DNA of 5,047 nt. Source: Gemmatimonadota bacterium. GTDB lineage: Bacteria; Gemmatimonadota; Gemmatimonadetes; Gemmatimonadales; Gemmatimonadaceae. How positions within the stretch are numbered: position 1 is the first letter of the stretch; each line of letters begins with the position of its first letter. Below the pieces are notes generated by a model, which had not been told where the DNA came from, did no database searches, and worked only from the letters and a program-made list of their open reading frames with translations. The translations under genes were made by a program, and so were the position numbers. Below, one piece after another: positions 1 through 5,047 of this stretch. The stretch spans positions 1-5,047 of the forward strand of contig JAEUJK010000471.1 in NCBI GenBank assembly GCA_016794735.1. The letters run 5' to 3'.

Positions 1-17
1 CCCACCACGCGTCCCAT
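1..17 (-). CDS. Possible start of the next operon gene (partial, unidentified)
   Basis: Two nucleotides after the cdd stop codon, on the same strand, an ATG opens a frame (M-G-R-V-V) that stays open to the window edge. The tight spacing resembles the other junctions of this operon, which is the main reason to suspect a gene. Only five codons are visible, so no family can be named. It could equally be a chance ATG in a downstream spacer. Confidence 0.22.
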
Positions 18-19
18 CT

Positions 20-421
20 TCATCGGTGGGCCAGGCTTTCGGGGGTGAACGGCGCCGGCAGCAGGTTCCCCAGCCGCCACGCCGCGCGCTTGCCATCCAC
101 GGTCACACTGATCACTTCGAGGTCGGGCGCAAACTCCACCAACGCCTGACGACACAGCCCACACGGGGGCGTGGGTTCGGTGGCTTCCGTTGCCACCACC
201 ACGCGCACGAAGTCACGACTCCCCGCCACCACGGCCGCCGACAGCGCCGAACGCTCGGCGCAGATGCCCGCCGGGTACGACGAGTTCTCGACGTTGCATC
301 CCGAGAAGGTCCGCCCGTCCCGCGTCACCAGGGCCGCTCCCACCCGGAAGTTCGAATACGGCGCATACGCGTGCTGCATTGCGCCGAAGGCCGCTTCCAC
401 CCCGGGCTCCGCGGCCGTCAT
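20..421 (-). CDS. cdd: Cytidine deaminase
   Basis: This zinc enzyme of pyrimidine salvage hydrolyses cytidine and deoxycytidine to uridine and deoxyuridine in the cytoplasm. The 133-residue product has the length of the small homotetrameric CDA class. Visible signatures are the N-terminal AYAPYSNFRVGAAL block (residues 18-31), the ribose-binding N43 and E45 in GCNVEN, CAERSAL with zinc ligand C54 and catalytic acid E56, and PCGLC with zinc ligands C87 and C90. Together these are a complete C-x-E / C-x-x-C active site. The ATG at 421 is chosen because it overlaps the deoB stop (ATGA) and has a GAGGT ribosome site 6 nt upstream. The same frame is open further upstream to an ATG at 478, but that would add 19 residues outside the family and overlap deoB by 61 nt. 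It is the third visible cistron after alr and deoB. Its partner deoB handles the pentose phosphate released from salvaged nucleosides. Confidence 0.97.
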   Translation of the reverse strand: MTAAEPGVEAAFGAMQHAYAPYSNFRVGAALVTRDGRTFSGCNVENSSYPAGICAERSALSAAVVAGSRDFVRVVVATEATEPTPPCGLCRQALVEFAPDLEVISVTVDGKRAAWRLGNLLPAPFTPESLAHR

Positions 422-1581
422 GCGACGACCTCGCGCAGCATCGACGTCCCACGCCCGCGGAATGAGACCCCGAGCCACTCCCCGATCGTTGCCCCGACAT
501 CGGCGAACGTCGCGCGCTCGGCCAGCCGGACCGGACGCACGCGAGCGCCGACCATCAACAACGGCACACGCTCACGCGCGTGATCGGTGCTGGGCGTCGA
601 CGGGTCGTTCCCGTGGTCAGCGGTAATGAACAGCAGGTCGTCCTCCTGGAGTCCTGATAGCAGGCTCGGCAGCGCATCGTCGAACTGCCGCAATGCCCCG
701 TAGAACCCCGGGACGTCATTCCGGTGCCCGTAGAGCTGGTCAAAATCTACTAGGTTCGCGAAGAGCAGCCCACCTGCCCGGCTCCTCAGCCACTCGTCGA
801 CCAGACGGATCCCCTCCGCGTTGTCCCGGGTGTGGGTCGAGCGGATCCCCCGGCCGGCGAACAGGTCGTCCACCTTCCCCACTCCGTCGCGGGCGATGCC
901 GGCCGCGGCCAGGGCATCCAGCAGTGTCTCCCCCGTCGGCTCGATCGAGTAGTCCCTGCGGTTCGCTGTGCGGGTCCACGCCCCGGACGGGCCAACAAAC
1001 GGACGCGCGATCACCCGGGAGACGTTGTGGGGCGCCACGAGCATCTCGCGCGCCACCTGACATCCGCGATACAACTCCTCGAGCGGGATCACCCCTTCGT
1101 GGGCAGCGATCTGGAAGACGGAGTCCGCCGATGTGTAGAGGATCCACGCCCCCGTCCGCGCCTGCTCATCGGCGAAGCGCGAGATCACGTCGGTGCCGCT
1201 GCCAACCACGTTCCCAATGACCGCGCGCCCGGTGCGGCGCGCAAACTCCTCCACGACCTCAGCCGGGAACCCCTTGGGATAGGTGGGAAAAGGCTGCGCG
1301 AGATGCACGCCGCACAACTCCCAGTGGCCCGTCGTCGAGTCCTTTCCTGCCGACGCCGGCTGCAGCGTGCAGCGCGCCGCTGTCCCCCGACCAGACGCCA
1401 ATCCCTCCAACGGCGCCAGGTCGCCGAGGCCGAGTCTTTCGAGGGACGGGAGCGAGGCGTTAGGCGTGGCCGCAAGAACGTGGCCCAGGGTATGGCTCCC
1501 CACGTCCCCATACTGCCGGGCGTCGTGGGCCTCCCCGATGCCGACGCCGTCGAGGATCAGCAGGATCGCGCGACGTGCCAT
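418..1581 (-). CDS. deoB: Phosphopentomutase
   Basis: This cytoplasmic enzyme interconverts ribose 1-phosphate with ribose 5-phosphate, and the deoxyribose equivalents. It links nucleoside phosphorylase products to central metabolism. The 387-residue length is normal for the family, which belongs to the alkaline phosphatase-like superfamily with two Mn2+ ions. The metal and catalytic set can be placed by motif and spacing: D11 in LILDGVGIG, the phosphorylated threonine T84 in GKDSTTGHWE, D281 and H286 in VDFDQLYGHRND, D322 and H323 in ITADHGNDPS, and H334 in STDHARE. The 281/286/322/323/334 spacing equals that remembered for the Bacillus cereus enzyme (286/291/327/328/339), so all ligands are present. 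The segment TSADSVFQIAAHE (residues 150-162) is the usual substrate-region block. The ATG at 1581 shares one base with the alr stop (TGATG) and is preceded by GGAG at 5 nt. The 3' end overlaps cdd by 4 nt. No defects are seen. Confidence 0.97.
   Translation of the reverse strand: MARRAILLILDGVGIGEAHDARQYGDVGSHTLGHVLAATPNASLPSLERLGLGDLAPLEGLASGRGTAARCTLQPASAGKDSTTGHWELCGVHLAQPFPTYPKGFPAEVVEEFARRTGRAVIGNVVGSGTDVISRFADEQARTGAWILYTSADSVFQIAAHEGVIPLEELYRGCQVAREMLVAPHNVSRVIARPFVGPSGAWTRTANRRDYSIEPTGETLLDALAAAGIARDGVGKVDDLFAGRGIRSTHTRDNAEGIRLVDEWLRSRAGGLLFANLVDFDQLYGHRNDVPGFYGALRQFDDALPSLLSGLQEDDLLFITADHGNDPSTPSTDHARERVPLLMVGARVRPVRLAERATFADVGATIGEWLGVSFRGRGTSMLREVVA
428..432 (-). promoter_or_regulatory. 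Ribosome binding site of cdd
   Basis: GAGGT lies 6 nt upstream of the cdd ATG at 421, inside the last codons of deoB. Together with the ATGA stop/start overlap it decides the cdd start in favour of 421 over the upstream in-frame ATG at 478. Confidence 0.7.
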
Positions 1582-2657
1582 CAGGGCTCCAGGTAGATCC
1601 GGGGGACCCGCAGCTTGAGACCGACGAGCAGTTCATAGGACAACAGGCCGACTTCCTCCCCGATCACGTTGACGTCCAGCTGATCGTCACCGGCGCGCCC
1701 CAACAGGGTTGCCACATCGCCGTGCGCACACGGCACGTCGGTCACGTCCACCATCGTCATGTCCATCGTCACTCGTCCCACCACCGGCGCGCGTTTCCCG
1801 TTGAGCAGGACGGTCCCGCGCGACGAAAACAGCCGGCGGTAGCCGTCCGCATACCCGATGGGGAGCGTCGCGACGCGCGTTGGGCGCAAGGCTCGCCAGG
1901 TCGCGCCGTAGGACACACTCTCACCAGGGTCGACATCGCGCAGGTCGACGACACGGGCGCGCACGTGCGCCACCGCCTCAGGCCGGAGCGTGGATCCGGG
2001 ACCACCGCCGACGCCGTAGAGGAAGACCCCGGGGCGAACGACATCCCAGGGCGACGGACGCTGCCGCTCGACCCCGGGGCTGTTCTCCGCATGGAGCACG
2101 GGTGGTCGCTCCGGGAGCAACGAAAGCGCTTCCTGAAACCGCTGCTCCTGGAGGCTCCGCGATCCGTCGTTCAGGTCGGCCGAGTGGAAGTGGGTGAACG
2201 CCCCCTCGGGCGGGTGTCGCAGGACGAGTTCACGCAGCTCCGCGACCCGGCGCCAGGAGATCCCCGCGCGGTTCATCCCGGTATCGATCGCGAGGTGCCA
2301 CGCCCCACCCCCGGAGTTGATCCACGCCTCGACGAGCGTCGGCTCGCCAAGCGTTGGGGTTACCCCGGCCGCCCGAATCGACGGGAAGTCCCATGGCAGC
2401 GTGGGGCTGAAGACCAGGATGCGCTCGCGGATTCCAGCGGCACGAAGCTCCTCGGCCTCGGCGACAGTCGCGACGCCAAATCCCCAGACATCGGGGCCCG
2501 ACAGGGTCTTCGCCACGGCCACCGCGCCGAGCCCGTAGGCGTCTGCCTTGACCATGGGAATGAGCGGGCGACCGGACTGCCGCGCGATCTGGATGGCGTT
2601 GCGGCGAATGGCCTCCAGGTCGACCTCAAGCCACGCACGCGCCGTTCGCGAATCCAT
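1581..2657 (-). CDS. alr: Alanine racemase
   Basis: This PLP-dependent cytoplasmic enzyme makes D-alanine from L-alanine for peptidoglycan. At 358 residues it is slightly short but normal for a fold-type III racemase (N-terminal TIM barrel, C-terminal beta domain). The PLP lysine is K37 in PMVKADAYGLG. The DTGMNRAGI block (125-133) carries R130, HFHSAD is at 156-161, HAENS at 189-193, and VRPGVFLYG carries R208, which contacts the PLP pyridine nitrogen. The second catalytic base is Y250 in SVSYGATW. GYADGYRR is at 268-275, and M298 and D299 lie in GRVTMDMTMVD. One oddity is residue 123, seven before R130, where Bacillus-type enzymes have a carbamylated lysine; here it is alanine. alr is the first gene of the minus-strand operon, diverges from mazG, and overlaps deoB by 1 nt. 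The ATG at 2657 lacks a strong Shine-Dalgarno, but no earlier in-frame start is available close by. No frameshift is seen. Confidence 0.97.
   Translation of the reverse strand: MDSRTARAWLEVDLEAIRRNAIQIARQSGRPLIPMVKADAYGLGAVAVAKTLSGPDVWGFGVATVAEAEELRAAGIRERILVFSPTLPWDFPSIRAAGVTPTLGEPTLVEAWINSGGGAWHLAIDTGMNRAGISWRRVAELRELVLRHPPEGAFTHFHSADLNDGSRSLQEQRFQEALSLLPERPPVLHAENSPGVERQRPSPWDVVRPGVFLYGVGGGPGSTLRPEAVAHVRARVVDLRDVDPGESVSYGATWRALRPTRVATLPIGYADGYRRLFSSRGTVLLNGKRAPVVGRVTMDMTMVDVTDVPCAHGDVATLLGRAGDDQLDVNVIGEEVGLLSYELLVGLKLRVPRIYLEP
1587..1590 (-). promoter_or_regulatory. Ribosome binding site of deoB
   Basis: GGAG sits 5 nt before the deoB ATG, within the final codons of alr. It supports the start at 1581 and suggests re-initiation by ribosomes finishing alr. 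Confidence 0.65.
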
Positions 2658-2686
2658 TGACCCCGGGTCGAAGGGTCGGGTAGTAT
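2657..2686 (+). promoter_or_regulatory. Candidate sigma-70 type promoter for mazG
   Basis: On the plus strand TTGACC (5 of 6 to the -35 consensus, 2657-2662) is followed after 18 bp by TAGTAT (4 of 6 to the -10 consensus, 2681-2686). Transcription would begin around 2693, giving a very short leader of about 12 nt that still includes the mazG ribosome site. The -10 shares most of its bases with the opposing alr -10, so the two promoters should compete. Confidence 0.4.
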
Positions 2687-2710
2687 AGGACTCGAGAGGA
2701 TACTATGCAA
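2682..2710 (-). promoter_or_regulatory. Candidate sigma-70 type promoter for the alr operon
   Basis: On the minus strand a -10 TATACT (5 of 6 to consensus, 2687-2682) has a weak -35 TTGCAT (3 of 6, 2710-2705) at a 17-bp spacing. Transcription would begin near 2675, leaving a leader of about 18 nt before the alr ATG. The -35 overlaps the mazG start codon. It is predicted from sequence only, but it is the only AT-rich promoter-like stretch upstream of alr that I noticed. Confidence 0.45.
2695..2700 (+). promoter_or_regulatory. Ribosome binding site of mazG
   Basis: AGAGGA ends 4 nt before the ATG at 2705 and fixes that start codon for mazG. Confidence 0.65.
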
Positions 2711-3469
2711 CCCAAGGCCACGCTTGAAGATACGCTCGTCCTGATGAAGGACTTGCGAGCCCGCTGCGAGTGGGATGCGGCGCAGACGCACGACTCCCTG
2801 CGACCCTATCTCGTCGAGGAAGCTCATGAGCTCGACGATGCCCTCCGGGCCGGTGACGACACCCACATGAGGGAGGAACTGGGCGACGTGCTGCTCCAGG
2901 TCCTCTTCCACTCCGTCGTGGCCGAGCAACGCGGCGCCTTCGACATTGGCGACGTCGCCGCCGGGCTCATCGCCAAGATGCACCGGCGGCACCCCCACCT
3001 GTACGGAGACGGGGTCAGGCAGGACTGGGAGACGATGAAGGCCGCGCGCCGCGCCTCCATCGAGGACGGTCTCGCCTCGGGGCTCCCCGCCCTCCATCGC
3101 GCCCACCGGCTGCAGGACCGCGCCGCGGGTGTGGGATTCGACTGGGACGACATCCACGGCCCGGCAGACAAGGTCGCCGAGGAACTCGGCGAGGTTCGAT
3201 CGGTCATCGACGAACCCGAAGACACCGCAGGCCGACAAGACCGGCTGGAAGGCGAACTCGGCGACCTGCTCTTTGCCGTGGTCAACCTCTGCCGGAAGGC
3301 CAACGTCCATGCCGGGCTCGCCCTCGACCGGGCCAATGCGAAGTTCACACGCCGGTTCACGGCCATGGAGCGGCTCGCCGCAAGCCGGGACATCGACGTG
3401 AAGACCGCAGGGCTCGCGGTCCTCGACCCGCTCTGGGACGAGGTGAAGGCCGGCGAGCGCCAGTCGTAG
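2705..3469 (+). CDS. mazG: Nucleoside triphosphate pyrophosphohydrolase MazG
   Basis: This cytoplasmic Mg2+-dependent all-alpha NTP pyrophosphatase hydrolyses (d)NTPs to NMP and pyrophosphate. In E. coli it is linked to nucleotide-pool cleaning and lowering ppGpp. The 254-residue product is close to the full-length E. coli protein and carries both tandem MazG domains. The N-terminal domain has WDAAQTHDSLRPYLVEEAHE and EELGD, giving the E-x-x-E...E-x-x-D metal set at E39, E42, E58 and D61. The middle block RRHPHLYGD (94-102) and then LPALHRAHRLQDRA and VGFDW (143-147) are typical. The C-terminal domain repeats the set at E160, E163, E184 and D187 (EELGE, then ELGDLLFAVVN). The usual CPWD motif reads CEWD here, and the loop before it is a few residues shorter. 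The ATG at 2705 has AGAGGA 4 nt upstream. The gene stands alone, divergent from alr, and is followed by a hairpin terminator. Long antisense frames across it are shadows. Confidence 0.96.
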   Translation: MQPKATLEDTLVLMKDLRARCEWDAAQTHDSLRPYLVEEAHELDDALRAGDDTHMREELGDVLLQVLFHSVVAEQRGAFDIGDVAAGLIAKMHRRHPHLYGDGVRQDWETMKAARRASIEDGLASGLPALHRAHRLQDRAAGVGFDWDDIHGPADKVAEELGEVRSVIDEPEDTAGRQDRLEGELGDLLFAVVNLCRKANVHAGLALDRANAKFTRRFTAMERLAASRDIDVKTAGLAVLDPLWDEVKAGERQS

Positions 3470-3497
3470 CCACACGGCGCGGTTGCCTGGGGGACAA

Positions 3498-3538
3498 AAC
3501 AACAAGCCCGGAGCCGTGGAGGCCCGGGCCTGTTTGTT
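3498..3538. terminator. Bidirectional intrinsic terminator between mazG and the transporter genes
   Basis: A GC-rich hairpin sits between two convergent transcription units. GCCCGG (3506-3511) pairs with CCGGGC (3524-3529). After a bulged A, GCC (3513-3515) pairs with GGC (3521-3523), closing a 5-base loop GTGGA. The stem extends outward through AACA (3501-3504) against TGTT (3531-3534) past one mismatch. The plus strand leaves with TGTTTGTT; the minus strand leaves with TTGTTGTTTTGT, the better U-tract. It lies about 30 nt after the mazG stop and about 50 nt after the stop of the small transporter subunit, so it can serve both. The rest of the spacer 3470-3587 shows nothing else convincing. 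Confidence 0.75.
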
Positions 3539-3587
3539 CAGTGCCTTGTCCGACGCCAGCGTTCCTGGCCCCGCGCGGGAGACAGGG

Positions 3588-3752
3588 TCAGGCCCCGAAT
3601 CCCGACGGCGCCTTCTCCTCGCTTGGCGACTCGAGGACCTTCTTGAAGCAGGCGAGCGTCCCCGCCCACACGAGGACGAGGGAGAAGATCATCGTGGCCC
3701 AGCCGGCTGCACTCAGCGGCTCGGCTTGCCGCACAGTTTCCTGGATAAGCAT
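3588..3752 (-). CDS. Small single-span membrane protein, probable MetS-type small subunit of the adjacent NSS transporter
   Basis: A 54-residue open frame begins at an ATG only 2 nt after the symporter stop codon. It ends in TGA at 3590-3588, ahead of the hairpin terminator. The product has a short polar N-terminus (about 1-16), one hydrophobic segment at about 18-36 containing TMIFSLVLVWAG, then FKK and a charged tail with SPSEEK ending in GFGA. Positive-inside reasoning suggests an external N-terminus and a cytoplasmic tail. Size, position directly after an NSS gene and the L-V-x-W-x-G pattern in the helix fit the MetS small subunits of methionine/alanine importers, known from MetP-MetS of Corynebacterium glutamicum, where the small subunit is needed for activity. 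No strong Shine-Dalgarno is seen (GCGGA at best), so translation probably depends on coupling to the upstream gene. Family assignment is by pattern and context, not by search; overlapping longer frames on both strands are out-of-frame shadows. Confidence 0.75.
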   Translation of the reverse strand: MLIQETVRQAEPLSAAGWATMIFSLVLVWAGTLACFKKVLESPSEEKAPSGFGA

Positions 3753-3754
3753 GG

Positions 3755-5047
3755 TCAGTCCGCGGGTTGACGGTCGTCGATATCGAGCCCTTGTGCGCGC
3801 CAGCGCTGCTCACCAATCCGGGTGACGGCCAGCAGGAAGATGATCAAGCCGACGATCGTGAGCATCGCCACGCGCGAGCCGGTGCTCGACCACGCCGCGG
3901 TTAACGAGGGGCCGAGGTTCTGGAAGCAGAAGGCGGTGAACACGATGATGAGGTACGCCGGTGCGATGTACTTCATCACGATCTTGAAGAACGTCGGGAT
4001 CTGGATCGAGGCGCCGGCGTGGATCTCCTTCCACCCGCGCTCGAGCCCGAAGACCCACGAGAAGTAGATGATCTGCACCCCGGCCATCACGAAGATCAGG
4101 AAGGTGCCGACCCAGAAGTCCATCGTGTTCCAGTAGGCCCCGTCCTTCGTGAACCAGAAGGTGAAGATCGACCCAAGGGTCCCCAGCGCGCCGATCATCA
4201 GGGTCGCCTTGCCGTGGGCCCAGCCGAGGGCCTCCTTCACCAGGGCAACCGCTGGCTGGTACATCGAGAGCGAGCTGGTGATCGCCGCGAGGAAGAGCAT
4301 GAAGAACCACGCCGCCCCCACCACGTTGCCCAGCGCGCCCATGTGCGCAAACACCACCGGGAGCGTCGCGAAGCCGAGTGAGAACGACCCCGTCGCCACC
4401 GCCGCGGTCGTGCCACTCACGCCGAGGAAGACAAACGCGGCCGTGAGGGTGATCATCCCGCCGAAGCCGACCTCGAACAACTCGTTGGTCGCCGACGCCG
4501 TCAGCCCGGAGAGCGCCACGTCGTCGTTCTTCTTCATGTACGACGCGTAGTTGATGATCACGCCAAAGCCAACCGACAGCGAGAAGAAGATCTGCCCCGC
4601 CGCCGCGAGCCACGTCTGGGCGTCGCCGAGCTTGGAGTAATTCGGGTTCCACATGTAGCCGAGCCCGTTGATCACGTTCTGCTCGGGGACGGTGGGATCA
4701 GGAGTGCCCAGCGTGAGTACGCGGATAAGCACACCCACGGCAATCACGGCCATCGCCGGCATCGCGTAGGAGCAGAACTTCTCGATCCCCTTCGAGAGCC
4801 CGCGGAACACGAACCACATGTTGATGACGAAGACCGTCATCCACGAGATCAGCGTGAACTTCGAGTCGCCGGTCAGCAGAATCCCGTCCTGGTCAGCGCC
4901 GGTGAAGCTGCGGTAGTACGCGCTGGAGGTTGCGACCTGGTCGGCGATCGGGGCGTTGACGTCCACTCCCACGCCACCCGTGAGGTACTTGAGGAAGTAC
5001 CCGAAGGTCCACGCCTCGATGAACGTGTAGTAGAACGCCACGCCGAG
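3755..5047 (-). CDS. Sodium-dependent transporter of the neurotransmitter:sodium symporter (NSS) family, 5'-truncated by the window
   Basis: This inner-membrane LeuT-fold symporter couples Na+ entry to uptake of an amino acid or related solute. About 430 residues are visible, from within TM3 (YYTFIEAWTFGYFLKYLTGG) to the C-terminus. TM1 and TM2, with the GxGNxWRFPY segment, lie beyond the window. The GTG at 5041 is internal, because the frame continues to the edge. Counting from that codon, TM4 is about 63-80, TM5 88-111, TM6 143-168, TM7 183-207, TM8 238-270, TM9 278-298, TM10 308-333, TM11 353-376 and TM12 388-409. The unwound TM6 reads AAGQIFFSLSVGFG, followed by NYASYMKKNDD. TM7 has ATNE, matching the LeuT Na1 ligand N286. 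TM8 has AAITSSLSMYQP, matching the Na2 ligands T354/S355. Serine 154 replaces LeuT T254, a conservative change at the Na1 site. A small MetS-like subunit follows after 2 nt, which favours methionine/alanine-type substrates, but substrate cannot be read from this part alone. Confidence 0.96.
   Translation of the reverse strand, partial: LGVAFYYTFIEAWTFGYFLKYLTGGVGVDVNAPIADQVATSSAYYRSFTGADQDGILLTGDSKFTLISWMTVFVINMWFVFRGLSKGIEKFCSYAMPAMAVIAVGVLIRVLTLGTPDPTVPEQNVINGLGYMWNPNYSKLGDAQTWLAAAGQIFFSLSVGFGVIINYASYMKKNDDVALSGLTASATNELFEVGFGGMITLTAAFVFLGVSGTTAAVATGSFSLGFATLPVVFAHMGALGNVVGAAWFFMLFLAAITSSLSMYQPAVALVKEALGWAHGKATLMIGALGTLGSIFTFWFTKDGAYWNTMDFWVGTFLIFVMAGVQIIYFSWVFGLERGWKEIHAGASIQIPTFFKIVMKYIAPAYLIIVFTAFCFQNLGPSLTAAWSSTGSRVAMLTIVGLIIFLLAVTRIGEQRWRAQGLDIDDRQPAD

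Noticed and set aside
20..478. Longer cytidine deaminase starting at 478
   Set aside because: The extra 19 residues do not resemble the family and would overlap deoB by 61 nt. The ATG at 421 has an ATGA overlap and a ribosome site.
832..1596. A 254-codon plus-strand frame opposite deoB
   Set aside because: Antisense shadow of an intact phosphopentomutase with all catalytic residues; arginine-rich, without motifs.
1575..2660. A 361-codon plus-strand open frame exactly opposite alr
   Set aside because: It mirrors alr almost end to end, as happens in high-GC DNA. Its composition is rich in R, G, P, D and H with no recognisable domain, while the minus strand encodes a complete alanine racemase.
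2665..2678. Direct repeat GGGTCG-AA-GGGTCG between the mazG -35 and -10
   Set aside because: Two 6-bp copies 8 bp apart could be an operator, but they are too short and GC-biased to support without conservation data.
2360..3505. A 381-codon minus-strand frame opposite mazG running into alr
   Set aside because: It spans the mazG gene antisense, the divergent promoter region and part of alr in another frame. No domain is seen, and both real genes have full active sites.
3570..3579. Perfect 10-bp palindrome CCCGCGCGGG
   Set aside because: Short, no T-tract and no spacing suitable for a terminator; expected by chance in this GC content.
3538..3816. A 92-codon minus-strand frame overlapping the symporter end and the small subunit
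   Set aside because: It is in a different frame, overlaps the terminator edge, and lacks a membrane segment or motif; the 54-residue frame with a helix fits the context better.
4019..4381. A 120-codon plus-strand frame opposite the symporter
   Set aside because: Charged, low-complexity antisense shadow of a conserved membrane protein.
3755..5041. GTG at 5041 as the true start of the symporter
   Set aside because: The frame is open to the window edge and the first visible residues are TM3; TM1 and TM2 are indispensable in this family, so the gene continues beyond the window.

Overview
The window is a high-GC (roughly two-thirds G+C by eye) bacterial chromosomal segment of ordinary, compact housekeeping genes. 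It shows no mobile elements, phage genes, CRISPR array, tRNA or rRNA. The gene set and protein style fit a Gram-negative, environmental high-GC lineage. Gemmatimonadota is my best guess from general resemblance only, and the sequence alone does not prove it.

Left half, minus strand (2657 down to 1): a tightly packed operon read alr (alanine racemase) -> deoB (phosphopentomutase) -> cdd (cytidine deaminase). A further gene may begin at the left edge. Junctions are a 1-nt TGATG overlap (alr/deoB) and a 4-nt ATGA overlap (deoB/cdd), so the cistrons are probably translationally coupled. deoB and cdd belong together in nucleoside salvage. alr supplies D-alanine for peptidoglycan and is the odd partner.

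Centre, plus strand (2705-3469): mazG, a two-domain nucleoside triphosphate pyrophosphohydrolase, diverges from alr across a 47-bp gap. That gap, with the first bases of each gene, carries candidate promoters for both directions whose -10 elements overlap. mazG ends at 3469. It is followed by a strong hairpin (about 3498-3538) flanked by T-rich tracts on both strands, a likely bidirectional terminator.

Right part, minus strand (5047 down to 3588): a sodium:neurotransmitter-symporter (NSS, LeuT-fold) transporter, cut at its 5' end by the window edge. Two nucleotides after it comes a 54-residue single-span membrane protein resembling the small subunits (MetS type) that accompany methionine/alanine NSS importers. 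It is easily missed because of its size.

Taken together, the window combines nucleotide salvage and pool cleaning (deoB, cdd, mazG), D-alanine synthesis (alr) and a two-component amino-acid importer. I found no convincing undescribed system. The points most worth a second look are the small transporter subunit, the overlapping divergent promoters, the alr-deoB-cdd linkage and the missing carbamylated-lysine position in Alr.
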